Shown here one piece after another: positions 44,290 to 52,786 of a stretch of DNA of 64,000 nucleotides (the stretch's first letter is position 1; every line of letters begins with the position of its first letter). The notes below the pieces were generated by a model. It had not been told where the DNA came from and searched no databases. It saw nothing but the letters and a program-made list of their open reading frames with translations. The stretch is from Arcicella sp043769985 (GTDB lineage Bacteria; Bacteroidota; Bacteroidia; Cytophagales; Spirosomataceae), in the NCBI GenBank assembly GCA_043769985.1, contig JAYVIV010000034.1:1-64000 (forward strand), written 5' to 3'. The translations under genes and the position numbers were made by a program.

Positions 44290-44311
44290 ATTAATTTTAA
44301 AAAGCAATCAT

Positions 44312-44343
44312 AAAAAAGTCGAACGGCAATGTTCGACTTTTTT
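44312..44343. terminator. Bidirectional intrinsic terminator
   Basis: A 13-bp perfect stem (44312-44324 with 44331-44343), loop GGCAAT, with A-run left and T-run right. It can end the OmpA-family transcript and, on the minus strand, the small membrane protein gene at 44363-44458. Confidence 0.88.
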
Positions 44344-44362
44344 CGTTTCAGAGATGATGGTA

Positions 44363-44458
44363 TTATTTATAAATGACATAGAAATACAAAGCCATAAATC
44401 CAATAATACTGATAACAACGAGTAGAAACGCACTTGCAACTTTTAGGTGATTTTTCAT
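44363..44458 (-). CDS. Small single-pass membrane protein (31 aa)
   Basis: The ATG at 44456-44458 opens a 31-codon frame encoding MKNHLKVASAFLLVVISIIG followed by F-M-A-L-Y-F-Y-V-I-Y-K. It has a basic N-terminus and one hydrophobic helix of about 22 residues, and a perfect terminator begins 20 nt after the stop codon on the same strand. The gene fills the otherwise empty spacer between the OmpA-family and hydrolase genes. No family recognised. Resembles small subunits or regulators of membrane complexes in general form only. Confidence 0.6.
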   Translation of the reverse strand: MKNHLKVASAFLLVVISIIGFMALYFYVIYK

Positions 44459-44636
44459 GGTAGATTTATTTAATAGGGTTCGTTACAAGGATGCACCAAG
44501 TATTCAAATGGTTGTTTTGATGAAATTAATTTATCAAAATTAAATAACAAAAATCAGTTATCTAAAAAATAATTTGAATAAATATTTGTTTTTGATAAAA
44601 CCATTCTGCATTTTTGCCAAACAATCGTTTGGTAAA

Positions 44637-45512
44637 ATGAATCAACAGAAATTAAAAATAAAATGTGAGGACGGCATTGAACTTTCAGCCGTTCTTTTAT
44701 TGCCAGAGGGACAGCCTAAAGCCGTTGTTCAAATCAATTCTGCCACTGCCACTCCCAAAGAATATTACCTCCCTTTTGCTAATTATCTTACAGAAAACGG
44801 TTTCGTTGCTTGTGTATTTGATTACAGAGGCACCTGCGAATCCACACCCGAAGGTGGTCTGCGGGGATGTAAGTACGATTATGTGATGTTGGGACAACTC
44901 GATATGCCTGCTGTTTTGGAATATTTAGATACTCAATTTCCTGATTTACCTAAGCTCATTATGGGGCATAGCGTCGGCGGTCAAAAAGTCGGGATGATGC
45001 CAAATCATCATAAAATAAAGGGTATGGTAACCTTCGCAACTTCTGTTGGATATTGGGGATTTATGCCTTGGAAATATAGAATTCAAACTCACTTTTTCTT
45101 TCAGATTTTCACCCCAATCTCTAATTTTTTGTTTGGCTACGTTGCGGCAAAAAGATTAGGATTGATGGAGGATTTACCTAAGCAAATTGTGCTTGATTGG
45201 CGACATTGGTGTAGTGTTCCAGAATACTTTTTTAATCATAAATATGCCTCTGAGTCAGCAGATAAGGGGTTTTTTAAAGAATTGACCTTTCCAATTCAAG
45301 TATATTGGACAACCGACGACCCGATTTCAAATGCTCGTTCAATTCCCATGTTTTGGAAGCACGTTACCAGTTCGAGAGGGATTAAAATTGATTGCATCAC
45401 ACCCCAAGAAATTGGAGTAAGAGAGATAGGACACTTTGGTTTTTTCAGAAGAAAATTTAAAGAAACCCTCTGGGTGAAAGCCTTGAAGGATTTAGAAAAT
45501 TTTATAAAATGA
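44637..45512 (+). CDS. Alpha/beta hydrolase
   Basis: A 291-residue cytosolic alpha/beta-hydrolase from the Met at 44637 (MNQQKLKIKCEDGIELSAVL). The nucleophile elbow is G-H-S-V-G-G, and a later G-H-F-G-F-F supplies the likely catalytic His, with an acid in T-T-D-D-P. It resembles the YheT/serine aminopeptidase-like group without a specific match; the substrate is unknown. The frame extends 21 codons upstream, but those include promoter-like TTTTTG boxes near 44589 and 44612, so the later start is preferred. Single gene. Confidence 0.82.
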   Translation: MNQQKLKIKCEDGIELSAVLLLPEGQPKAVVQINSATATPKEYYLPFANYLTENGFVACVFDYRGTCESTPEGGLRGCKYDYVMLGQLDMPAVLEYLDTQFPDLPKLIMGHSVGGQKVGMMPNHHKIKGMVTFATSVGYWGFMPWKYRIQTHFFFQIFTPISNFLFGYVAAKRLGLMEDLPKQIVLDWRHWCSVPEYFFNHKYASESADKGFFKELTFPIQVYWTTDDPISNARSIPMFWKHVTSSRGIKIDCITPQEIGVREIGHFGFFRRKFKETLWVKALKDLENFIK

Positions 45513-45570
45513 CTTGTGGTACAAATTGGGTAAAGTCAATGATTTTACCCAATTTTAGTGAAATTTTCAA

Positions 45571-45670
45571 GTTACACAGAGTTGCACAGGAACGCCTGCC
45601 GAAAAGTTTTACACGAAGTTTCACAAAGTAAATTAAAATTTAATAAAATAACTCTGTGAAACTCCGTGAC
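45571..45670. repeat. Imperfect inverted/tandem repeat of CACAGAGTT words
   Basis: Words GTTACACAGAGTT (45571-45583) and a decayed copy near 45609-45629 are followed by the complementary AACTCTGTGAAAC (45650-45662). The outer copies match at 11 of 13 positions. Located between the hydrolase and hotdog genes on the same strand. Confidence 0.6.
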
Positions 45671-45690
45671 CATTTACCAACCAAAAACAC

Positions 45691-46158
45691 ATGAGCAATT
45701 TAGCCAGAACAGTCAGTAAAGTTAAAAATTACCCCAAATGGGTTCTTTCATTTCTCATCGGAAGAACCGTCCGTTTTGTAGGAACAGCAGGAATTTCTTT
45801 TGAAGAAATGACGACGGAGAGAGTTGTTGCCAGTATTAAAAACAAGTCTAAAATCAGGAATCATATTGGGCAAGTACACGCTGGGGCGATGATTTTGTTG
45901 GCTGAAACCGCCACAGGAATGTTGGTTGGAATGAACATTGCCGACAATAAAATACCGTTAATAAAATCTATAAAAACTAATTTTGTAAGACGTTCTTTGG
46001 GAGGTATGAAAGCCGTTGCAACTATCACACAAGAGCAAAAGGAATTAATAAAAATCCAAGATAAAGGTGAGACTTTAATTGCGGTTACAATCACCGACGA
46101 AAGCGGGCAAGCACCCATTGAATGTGAAATGTTGTGGGCTTGGATAACGAAGAAGTAG
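45691..46158 (+). CDS. DUF4442 hotdog-fold protein (thioesterase-like)
   Basis: A 155-residue protein of the DUF4442/YiiD_C hotdog group. The segment N-H-I-G-Q-V-H-A-G-A-M-I-L-L-A-E-T-A-T-G is the central hotdog helix with the H-A-G pattern of PaaI-type thioesterases; later strands (I-K-S-I-K-T-N-F-V-R-R) complete the fold. It probably hydrolyses or binds an acyl-CoA-type thioester; a true activity cannot be inferred. The N-terminal basic region is typical of DUF4442. Followed 59 nt later by the DinB-like gene, possibly in one transcript. Confidence 0.8.
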   Translation: MSNLARTVSKVKNYPKWVLSFLIGRTVRFVGTAGISFEEMTTERVVASIKNKSKIRNHIGQVHAGAMILLAETATGMLVGMNIADNKIPLIKSIKTNFVRRSLGGMKAVATITQEQKELIKIQDKGETLIAVTITDESGQAPIECEMLWAWITKK

Positions 46159-46217
46159 TCCGTTTTCAGTAGGTGCATCATCAAAAAGTAATATCATTTC
46201 AACAAAATTAAACCATT

Positions 46218-46700
46218 ATGAATATTATTCCACTCATGCAACAAGGTTTTGCATCCAATAGTAAAAGAGTAGCAAAAATGGCTGAGAATTTCTCGGGCGA
46301 TGAAGCGTTTTTTCGTCCTTACGACAAAGTGAATCATTTGGCTTGGGAAATTGGGCATTTGGCATTTATTAGAAATACAGTAATCAAGCTATTAAATCCT
46401 TCTGAAAAGTTGGAAAGTTTTGGAAATGAGCGAGTCAACTTCTCCCCCGGCACGCCATTGCAAGCCAATGAAATGTATGGTTCTGTTCAAGAAAATGTAG
46501 AAATTTTGCAAAAAAGAGGAGAGCGAATCATTGAATTATTGACAAATTTAACCCAAGAACAATGGGATTCGGAAAGTCAATTCAAATTGCCTTTTGGCAC
46601 AACGGTTGGTTCGCAAATTTGGACATTTTTCACCCATGAGAGCTTCCATTTAGGCGAAATTTCGTATTTGAAGAATATTGTGGTGAGGAATAGGGGGTAA
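46218..46700 (+). CDS. DinB-family metal-binding four-helix protein
   Basis: A 160-residue DinB_2-type protein. The likely metal-binding histidines are in the N-terminal helix (H-L-A-W-E-I-G-H-L) and the last helix (H-E-S-F-H-L-G-E). The DinB superfamily includes thiol transferases dependent on bacillithiol or mycothiol and maleylpyruvate isomerases; Bacteroidota make bacillithiol in many cases, but the partner thiol here is not determined. Ends 7 nt before a hairpin shared with the convergent glycosyltransferase. Confidence 0.82.
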   Translation: MNIIPLMQQGFASNSKRVAKMAENFSGDEAFFRPYDKVNHLAWEIGHLAFIRNTVIKLLNPSEKLESFGNERVNFSPGTPLQANEMYGSVQENVEILQKRGERIIELLTNLTQEQWDSESQFKLPFGTTVGSQIWTFFTHESFHLGEISYLKNIVVRNRG

Positions 46701-46707
46701 CAGATTT

Positions 46708-46772
46708 ACTCACGGCATGACTGAGTTCACACACTTTTACAAAGAAGTAATGTTTATAGTCATGCCATGAGT
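46708..46772. repeat. Hairpin between convergent DinB and glycosyltransferase genes
   Basis: Arms ACTCACGGCATGACT (46708-46722) and AGTCATGCCATGAGT (46758-46772) match at 14 of 15 positions around a 35-nt loop. The right arm touches the stop codon of the minus-strand gene. Probably limits read-through from both sides, without a classical T-run. Confidence 0.75.
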
Positions 46773-47983
46773 CAGATTTCAGTATTCTGACCAACTTGCA
46801 AACTCTTTGAAGGAATCAAATCCAAAATGCTATCCGTCATTTTGTCTAAAATCACTTCCCTACTAAATTTAGTCATAAAATCTCCTCTCGAAATAGGCTT
46901 TGGTTGGTAGTTTTCCAACACTTCAATAAATTCTTCAACATTACTTGGTTCAAAAATTAAGGCATCTTCCAAATGCTCTTTCGTGAACTTTCGAGCATAT
47001 CCGTCTACTCCTGCAATAATGGGTTTTCCTGTAGCTCCATATTCAAAAATCTTTGAAGGCAATACCTTTTTAAACGCCTCATAATTATTCAGATGTAAAA
47101 ATAAGAAGTCACTTTCTTGGTAGTATTCTATGAGTTTACTACGGTCAATGGGGTCAATCAAATTAACGTTATCAATCGCTAAATCAGCCAATTTTTTCGT
47201 TAATTTTCGCTTAGTACCACCATCGCCAATGATATTAAAAATGTATTTTCCTTTCAACTTTTTTGCTGCCTCGGGAATAATCTTTTCTAAGCCTTGCCCT
47301 TCTCCAATATTGCCAGCATAAGTAATTATTTTGAGGGGCTGCAGAATTATTTTAGGTTCATTTTCAGAGTCATTAACCAAAAAAGTATCATCAATTCCGT
47401 TAGTAAAAAAGGTGGTTTTTCCATCATAAAATTTAAAAGATTCCTTAAATCCTTTGGAAACTAAATTGAGATGAGTGGCCGACAAAATGCTATATTTTTC
47501 AACGTATTTGATAAAAGGAATTAAGAAGAATTTGTAGATTCTATTATTCACAACCTCAGAAACGCCATCGGAAAGAATATCTCTAATGTCGAGGTAATAA
47601 GGAGTTTTGGTTTTCTTGGCAATAATTGCCCCGAGAAATGCTGAGAAAAAACGACCAGAAGACACAAAAATAAGGTCGTAGTTTTGCTTATAGATTAATT
47701 TTCTAACTCCGATGCAATAATTAATAAAAGCAATAGCTTGATTTAAAAAATTGATACTCAAATCGGGCATGGACACTCTATGAATGACGGTATTACCATT
47801 TTCCTCAAAAGGAAAAGCAGAGGGACTTTTGAAGCTTTTATAGCGATTGGGCATCGTGGTTATTACTTCAATGCAATCATGGTTGCCCAATTTCTTACTT
47901 AAAGATTTTACCAATGCAGTGCTACGAAATGAACAGGCACTCAAATCTGGTGCATAATAAAAGGATAAAATGAGTATTTTCAA
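46772..47983 (-). CDS. Glycosyltransferase, GT4-like
   Basis: A 403-residue cytosolic/peripheral glycosyltransferase of GT-B fold. The N-terminal acceptor domain starts I-L-I-L-S-F-Y-Y-A-P-D-L-S-A-C-S, as in WbuB-type sugar transferases of polysaccharide loci; the C-terminal donor domain has I-T-Y-A-G-N-I-G-E-G-Q-G-L and the E-x7-E-like region P-S-K-I-F-E-Y-G-A-T-G-K-P. It is the last gene of a three-gene operon whose members overlap by 4 nt (SpmAB, heparinase-like, glycosyltransferase), so it likely acts in building or remodelling a surface polysaccharide. Confidence 0.88.
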   Translation of the reverse strand: MKILILSFYYAPDLSACSFRSTALVKSLSKKLGNHDCIEVITTMPNRYKSFKSPSAFPFEENGNTVIHRVSMPDLSINFLNQAIAFINYCIGVRKLIYKQNYDLIFVSSGRFFSAFLGAIIAKKTKTPYYLDIRDILSDGVSEVVNNRIYKFFLIPFIKYVEKYSILSATHLNLVSKGFKESFKFYDGKTTFFTNGIDDTFLVNDSENEPKIILQPLKIITYAGNIGEGQGLEKIIPEAAKKLKGKYIFNIIGDGGTKRKLTKKLADLAIDNVNLIDPIDRSKLIEYYQESDFLFLHLNNYEAFKKVLPSKIFEYGATGKPIIAGVDGYARKFTKEHLEDALIFEPSNVEEFIEVLENYQPKPISRGDFMTKFSREVILDKMTDSILDLIPSKSLQVGQNTEI

Positions 47984-49581
47984 GGTGGTTGAAAATTTAT
48001 AATTGTGGTTAATTTTTTATCGAAAAACAAAGTTATCATTTTTGATGATATTCTTACATTAAATTCATCACTAATGTCACATTTATTTTCGGTAATCCCA
48101 ATTAAGTTTTTAAAAGTGATATTTCCAAAATTGGTTTTGATGATATTATCTTCAATTTTAAGTTCAACATTAGGATGAAAATGTAAATAGGCTTTTTGTG
48201 GGTATTTTGTTTTTCCAATTATTTCATCCTGTATTATAATTCTCTGATTATCGGTAAAAAACGTTCTATTGTGAATGATTCCGTGAGGTTTATAACCATT
48301 ATGAGAGGCAGTTATTTCATACTCGTTTTCAGCTAAAATTTTGGCTTTTGCTCTTCGTCCAACCCTAAAACTTGACCATATTTCAGATTGTTCAAAATCA
48401 CCAATTTGAACGGTATTATGAGCAGCAGTTGAGCGTTCTGATTGACGAATTTCATTGTTTTGGTATGTAGAAGTTCCAGTGTCCACAATAAAAGGTTTTT
48501 GGTTGACATAAAGCATAAAACTCAACGTATCAGCATGAGCATGACCAGGCAAATAATCAGGGGCGATACTACCCACATCTACCAATAATTCGTAATTACT
48601 TTTACTATATTTTCGATAACCACTTTTAAATAATTTTATTTCTAAACCATTGATATTTAGTCGATTTGCATATTCTATCAGTTGTGTTGTGGTTGGAGCA
48701 ATATTTTTAGCAGCATCGTTTACCAAAGGAATATCGCCATTTTTAAAGGTAATAGTTTGAAGAAAATTTAGTGTTTTTTGAATTAAATGTAGCGAGATTT
48801 CATTTTCAGAAATAGGCTTAAAAGTTAAATTATTCTCTATCAAATTCCAACAATCTAACATCCTAAAAAGCATAATTTGATGATACATTACTGACCGCTC
48901 AAAATGTCCACCATCATCCAAAAATTGTTCGGGTAATTCTGTTTTTAGGATTTTATTTGCCGTCTTGAAGAACAGATTATTTCTGAAATAGTATGCTCCA
49001 AAAAGTAAAGAAAAGGCATTTTCGAGAAGATGATTCCCCATCAAATGATATTCCAAATGATCCAATAATCGAACGTATTGAGCCATCAAAAAACCATCAA
49101 TTTCAGGGTCTTGAATTTGGTATTTATTGAGAAATTTTATCCAATTAATATTTCTCAATGAAGTCGGATAGGGTTCTAAACCCGTTTTGAGATTTCGGAA
49201 AGCGTGTATGTATTCTCGTATGAGAGCAAGTCCCTGATTTTGCGTAAGATTTTCTTGATTCAGAAAATCAAAATAATTGAGATTATACGCCCATAATTTC
49301 CCGAAAGTCTGTTCATCATTCCAATTGATTTGATTGGATTCAAAAACTTGCGATTGATTCAAAAATTGAAAACGATTTTCTTCTGGGAAATAGCTTTGGT
49401 TGCTTGGAATGGAGGGTTTTAAGGTGATTGGATAGCTTTGTGTTGGAATAAATTTTGGGTATTTGAAGCCAATTATTTTTTTAATTATTGCTCTTATTTT
49501 GTAGAAAATTCGGTAATAGATTTGGATTGGGCGGAGGTAGATTATTGTGTGGAAAAATAGGATGGCAGTTTTCATAATCAA
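47980..49581 (-). CDS. Heparinase II/III-family protein
   Basis: A 533-residue protein of the heparinase II/III group: an N-terminal alpha/alpha toroid (about 80-300) and a C-terminal beta-sandwich with the signature P-G-H-A-H-A-D-T-L-S-F-M-L-Y and the later S-T-A-A-H-N-T-V. The N-terminal Y-L-R-P-I-Q-I-Y motif is common in polysaccharide-locus members, which tailor uronic-acid-containing exopolysaccharides rather than feeding on heparin. Start and stop overlap the neighbouring genes by 4 nt (ATGA type), so translation is coupled. No signal peptide is evident; the first 20 residues are hydrophobic, so membrane attachment is possible. Confidence 0.85.
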   Translation of the reverse strand: MIMKTAILFFHTIIYLRPIQIYYRIFYKIRAIIKKIIGFKYPKFIPTQSYPITLKPSIPSNQSYFPEENRFQFLNQSQVFESNQINWNDEQTFGKLWAYNLNYFDFLNQENLTQNQGLALIREYIHAFRNLKTGLEPYPTSLRNINWIKFLNKYQIQDPEIDGFLMAQYVRLLDHLEYHLMGNHLLENAFSLLFGAYYFRNNLFFKTANKILKTELPEQFLDDGGHFERSVMYHQIMLFRMLDCWNLIENNLTFKPISENEISLHLIQKTLNFLQTITFKNGDIPLVNDAAKNIAPTTTQLIEYANRLNINGLEIKLFKSGYRKYSKSNYELLVDVGSIAPDYLPGHAHADTLSFMLYVNQKPFIVDTGTSTYQNNEIRQSERSTAAHNTVQIGDFEQSEIWSSFRVGRRAKAKILAENEYEITASHNGYKPHGIIHNRTFFTDNQRIIIQDEIIGKTKYPQKAYLHFHPNVELKIEDNIIKTNFGNITFKNLIGITENKCDISDEFNVRISSKMITLFFDKKLTTIINFQPP

Positions 49582-50882
49582 TGCGGAAAGAATATATAAC
49601 TAACCCAAATTGCCGTAATAATTCCAACTAAATCAGCCGTTAAACCTGCCCAAAGTGTATAGCGAGTTTGCTTGATACCGACTGAGCCAAAATACAAAGC
49701 CAAGACATAAAAAATAGTATCTGCCGATCCTTGAAAAACACAAGAAAGTCGTCCTGCAAAAGAGTCGGGTCCGAAGGTTTGCATGGTGCTAATCATCATC
49801 GCTCGTGAGCCTCCGCCACTCAATGGGTGCATGAGGGCAGTTGGGAGAGCATCCACAAAAGAGGTGTCTAAACCTATTAATTCAACGCCTGATCTGATTA
49901 CGCCCACAATCATATCCAACGTTCCTGCATTGCGTAAACAGCTGATTGCGACTAACATAGCGACTAAATAGGGAATAATTTTTACCGAAGTTTCAAAGCC
50001 ACCTTTTGCTCCTTCAATAAAAGCATCAAAAATATCTACCTTCTTCCAGACTGCTCCTAAGATGAAAGCCAATACAAATCCGTAGAGAATAACGTTGCTA
50101 ATAATCTTGGATTGAGAAGTTACTTCTTCTTGCGGTAAATTGGAAAAGTACCATAATACAAAGCCGATAAAAGCCGTAATTCCGCCCAACCAAGAGAGAA
50201 TAACTTTGTCGAAAAGGTTAATTTTTTGCTTAATTGCCACGAAAATAAGTCCCGTTAAAGTGGCAAAATAAGTAGCAATTAAACAAGGAATAAAAATATC
50301 AGAAGGGTCAGTAGCTTTATAAATCGAACGCTGTGCCATGATGCTCAACGGAATCAACACAGGCCCCGCCGAATGCAATACCAAAAACATAATTTGGGCA
50401 TTGGAAGCCACTTCCTTTTGAGGGTTCAAATCCTGCAAACTTTGCATGGCTTTGAGTCCGAAAGGCGTTGCGGCATTGTCTAACCCCAACATATTTGCTG
50501 AGAAATTCATTATCATTTGTCCGCTTGCAGGGTGATTTGGAGGCACTTCTGGGAATAATCTACTGAAAAAAGGACCAATAAGTCTTGATAAAAATCCAAT
50601 GGCACCTGCTCTTTCTCCAATAGCGAGCAAGCCCATAAAAAAGGTCATAACACCTGCCAAAGGCAAAGCAATTTTCATCACAGCAGTTTCAGCAGAATCA
50701 AACATTCCGTCCACAATTACCTTAAAAATTTCATTTTTTTGTTCTTGTGGAACGTCAGGGTTCAACCATTTAATAATAGCGGTGATGAAGGCAGCCACAA
50801 AAAATAAAACCCACATTGCTGAAAGAGGGCTTTGTTTTTTAAGCGAAATGAAATCTAAGAGTTTTTTGGAGAAATTATTCAT
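49578..50882 (-). CDS. SpmA-SpmB fusion, nucleoside-recognition (Gate) domain protein
   Basis: A 434-residue membrane protein in which SpmA-like (about 1-215) and SpmB-like (about 240-434) halves are joined; each contains a Gate/nucleoside-recognition domain (N-M-L-G-L-D-N-A-A-T-P-F-G in the first; L-S-G-G-G-S-R-A-M and G-S-A-D-T-I-F-Y in the second). About ten membrane segments. In spore formers SpmA and SpmB influence core dehydration; in Bacteroidota, which do not sporulate, the fusion has no established role. It overlaps the heparinase-like gene by 4 nt, so it is tied to a polysaccharide operon here. Confidence 0.88.
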   Translation of the reverse strand: MNNFSKKLLDFISLKKQSPLSAMWVLFFVAAFITAIIKWLNPDVPQEQKNEIFKVIVDGMFDSAETAVMKIALPLAGVMTFFMGLLAIGERAGAIGFLSRLIGPFFSRLFPEVPPNHPASGQMIMNFSANMLGLDNAATPFGLKAMQSLQDLNPQKEVASNAQIMFLVLHSAGPVLIPLSIMAQRSIYKATDPSDIFIPCLIATYFATLTGLIFVAIKQKINLFDKVILSWLGGITAFIGFVLWYFSNLPQEEVTSQSKIISNVILYGFVLAFILGAVWKKVDIFDAFIEGAKGGFETSVKIIPYLVAMLVAISCLRNAGTLDMIVGVIRSGVELIGLDTSFVDALPTALMHPLSGGGSRAMMISTMQTFGPDSFAGRLSCVFQGSADTIFYVLALYFGSVGIKQTRYTLWAGLTADLVGIITAIWVSYIFFPH

Positions 50883-50899
50883 TGGTGGTTTTTATGGGG

Positions 50900-51322
50900 T
50901 TAGATATTTCTAAGGAAATCGTCAAATTTCATTACTTTACGAAATCCCTTTTTGCGTAACCCTTTGTACAAAATATCATCTCTTGTGAGCAGTACCAAGT
51001 TTAATTCAATTGATAATGCAACATAACTGGCATCCTTGGGGTCAATATTTTTCAATAGTTTATTAGATTTATGAATTATATCTTCTGATAAAATGTAGCG
51101 AGGAAACGTCCTAATTTGAGAGAAAACAAAGTATGACCATTTTTTAAATTCTTCTTCGTTCAACTTGGTTTTTTCAAGAATTATAGAACTATATTTTTCA
51201 ATTTCAAGAAAAATGAAATCGGGAGCAACAAATCTATGATAAGTCAAAATAGGACGATAAGATGCTTTGCCACTGATAAGAATACTCATCAAGATATTGG
51301 CATCAATGATAAAATCTACCAT
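50900..51322 (-). CDS. PIN-domain protein, probable toxin
   Basis: A 140-residue PIN-domain ribonuclease candidate. The acidic residues of the fold are seen in I-I-D-A-N-I-L (first Asp), P-D-F-I-F-L-E-I-E (Glu), D-P-K-D-A-S-Y-V-A-L (Asp pair) and L-L-T-R-D-D (last Asp). This matches VapC-like toxins that cleave RNA. The start ATG overlaps the stop of the upstream small gene in a TAATG arrangement, as for antitoxin-toxin pairs. The gene ends 17 nt before the SpmAB start on the same strand. Confidence 0.82.
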   Translation of the reverse strand: MVDFIIDANILMSILISGKASYRPILTYHRFVAPDFIFLEIEKYSSIILEKTKLNEEEFKKWSYFVFSQIRTFPRYILSEDIIHKSNKLLKNIDPKDASYVALSIELNLVLLTRDDILYKGLRKKGFRKVMKFDDFLRNI

Positions 51323-51546
51323 TATGATATAAAATATTTATGTTTTTCTTGCTCCCAAGCACTTTTACGTGCTGATTGCCACTGAGGGTCATTTTCTAAA
51401 TCTATTTCCTCTAAGTCTTGTAAAATTTCTTGGGCAGCCATTTTAAGATATAGTTTTTTAACTAATTCTTTCAAATAGTTATCAACTTCTGCATAGCCAA
51501 ATTTTTGAACAAGGCTATCTTCTAATTGGATTTTGAATTCAGTCAT
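51322..51546 (-). CDS. Probable antitoxin of the PIN-domain toxin
   Basis: A 74-residue acidic protein (MTEFKIQLEDSLVQKFGYAE start) upstream of, and overlapping by one base, the PIN gene. The N-terminal strand plus helices (F-K-I-Q-L-E-D-S-L-V-Q-K-F-G) could form a ribbon-helix-helix-like DNA-binding part, and the Trp-rich acidic tail (D-P-Q-W-Q-S-A-R-K-S-A-W-E-Q-E) could wrap the toxin, as in VapB-type proteins. No named family is recognised; the assignment rests on size, order and overlap. Confidence 0.65.
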   Translation of the reverse strand: MTEFKIQLEDSLVQKFGYAEVDNYLKELVKKLYLKMAAQEILQDLEEIDLENDPQWQSARKSAWEQEKHKYFIS

Positions 51547-51641
51547 AATTGTATCATTTCAAATAATTTACTAAAATTAATGCTTTTCAATAAAAACACG
51601 CTTAATTTTAAACATTATTATTCCTTACTAAAGCCTCAAAC

Positions 51642-52340
51642 ATGAAAATATTGCTTCTCTTAGTAACAATAATTCCTTTTACCTCCCAACAAAAAGTAAA
51701 ACCAAAACCCTCAAAAACCAGCCAAATATGCGAATATGAACAGAAAATGCGTGAACAAGGCTTGGTAAATATTCAAGAAATTGATGCTGATATTTTGGTA
51801 GATTTGAAATATTCGACTACCGATAATTTCGTTGGGAAAGATGTATATGGCTGTATTACAAACTGTTATCTACAAAAACGTCCTGCCGAAATGCTTTCAA
51901 AAGCGAATAATTTACTTCAACAAAAAAACGCAAATTATCGCCTTTTGGTTTATGATGGCGGGCGACCATTAAGTATTCAAAAAGTCCTCTGGAATTCCCT
52001 CACGCAATATTCACCGAAACAACGGGCAACTTACGTGGCAAATCCCGCCCAAGGTTCAATTCATAATTATGGCAGTGCGGTTGATTTAACGATTGCCACT
52101 TCTGACGGAACGCCTTTGGACATGGGTACGAAATATGATTTTTTTGGAGAATTGGCTTACCCCAAAAAAGAAAGTTATTTTCTGAAAATTGGGAAACTTA
52201 CGAAACAGCAAATTGCAAATCGTCAATTACTGAGAAGTGTAATGAAGTCGGCAGGATATATGCCAATTGAATATGAATGGTGGCATTTCAATGCTGTATC
52301 TCGAAAAACTGCAAAAGAGATTTATAAAATTATTCAATAA
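51642..52340 (+). CDS. D-Ala-D-Ala dipeptidase, VanX/M15D family
   Basis: A 232-residue zinc peptidase of the VanX type with a short signal peptide (MKILLLLVTIIPFTS). Zinc ligands and catalytic residues are visible: S-I-H-N-Y-G-S-A-V-D-L-T (His and Asp) and E-Y-E-W-W-H-F (catalytic Glu and second His), plus the R in D-G-G-R-P. It hydrolyses D-Ala-D-Ala; without VanH/VanA neighbours a role in cell-wall recycling or nutrient use, not vancomycin resistance, is likelier. Single gene with a strong terminator. Confidence 0.9.
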   Translation: MKILLLLVTIIPFTSQQKVKPKPSKTSQICEYEQKMREQGLVNIQEIDADILVDLKYSTTDNFVGKDVYGCITNCYLQKRPAEMLSKANNLLQQKNANYRLLVYDGGRPLSIQKVLWNSLTQYSPKQRATYVANPAQGSIHNYGSAVDLTIATSDGTPLDMGTKYDFFGELAYPKKESYFLKIGKLTKQQIANRQLLRSVMKSAGYMPIEYEWWHFNAVSRKTAKEIYKIIQ

Positions 52341-52360
52341 TATTTGTTCGATTTTGTGAT

Positions 52361-52386
52361 AAAAGTGTCCGAAAACGGACACTTTT
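52361..52386 (+). terminator. Intrinsic terminator of the dipeptidase gene
   Basis: AAAAGTGTCCG (52361-52371) pairs perfectly with CGGACACTTTT (52376-52386) around AAAA, followed by GTTTTTAT, 20 nt after the stop codon. Confidence 0.92.
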
Positions 52387-52477
52387 GTTTTTATAAGTTA
52401 TTGTAAATAATTGATAGTCAGATGATTAAGTTAATTGGTATTGTGTTTGAACAATTTCCATAATTAATAAAGTTCTA

Positions 52478-52655
52478 CCAAGATACTAAGGCACAAAGGG
52501 TTTACTAAAAGTAAATTTTTGTGTCTTAGTAAACTGTTTAATAAGTTTTATGAATAATTTTTATCATAAAACCTTTAATTGGAGAACTTCCCGAAAGTAA
52601 AAAAAACTTTCGGGAAGATGAATTAACTTATTAAACAGTGTACTTAGTGTCTTGG
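52478..52655. repeat. Three-layer nested inverted repeat upstream of tolC
   Basis: Outer arms 52478-52490 and 52643-52655 (12 of 13 paired); middle arms 52525-52547 and 52625-52647 (21 of 23, including a perfect 15-bp core 52533-52547/52625-52639); inner perfect 12-bp hairpin CTTCCCGAAAGT (52587-52598) with 52606-52617. This fills most of the 446-nt spacer between the dipeptidase and tolC genes; no other gene is seen there. The outer words (CCAAGA, CTAAG, AAGGCACAAAG) recur near 15495. Confidence 0.85.
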
Positions 52656-52786
52656 TGGCAAGATTAACTTTGAAAATTCTTTTAAATCAAAATTTCCATT
52701 TATCCATGAGAGACAGCCGTTTATCCCAAACTTTTTTAAATCAAAAATTATCATTCGTAACATTGAACTATCAAATCACAAACACC

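Noticed and set aside
51642..52340. Vancomycin resistance gene vanX
   Set aside because: Family and active site fit, but there are no vanH, vanA or vanRS genes nearby and the protein is secreted; a cell-wall turnover role is likelier.
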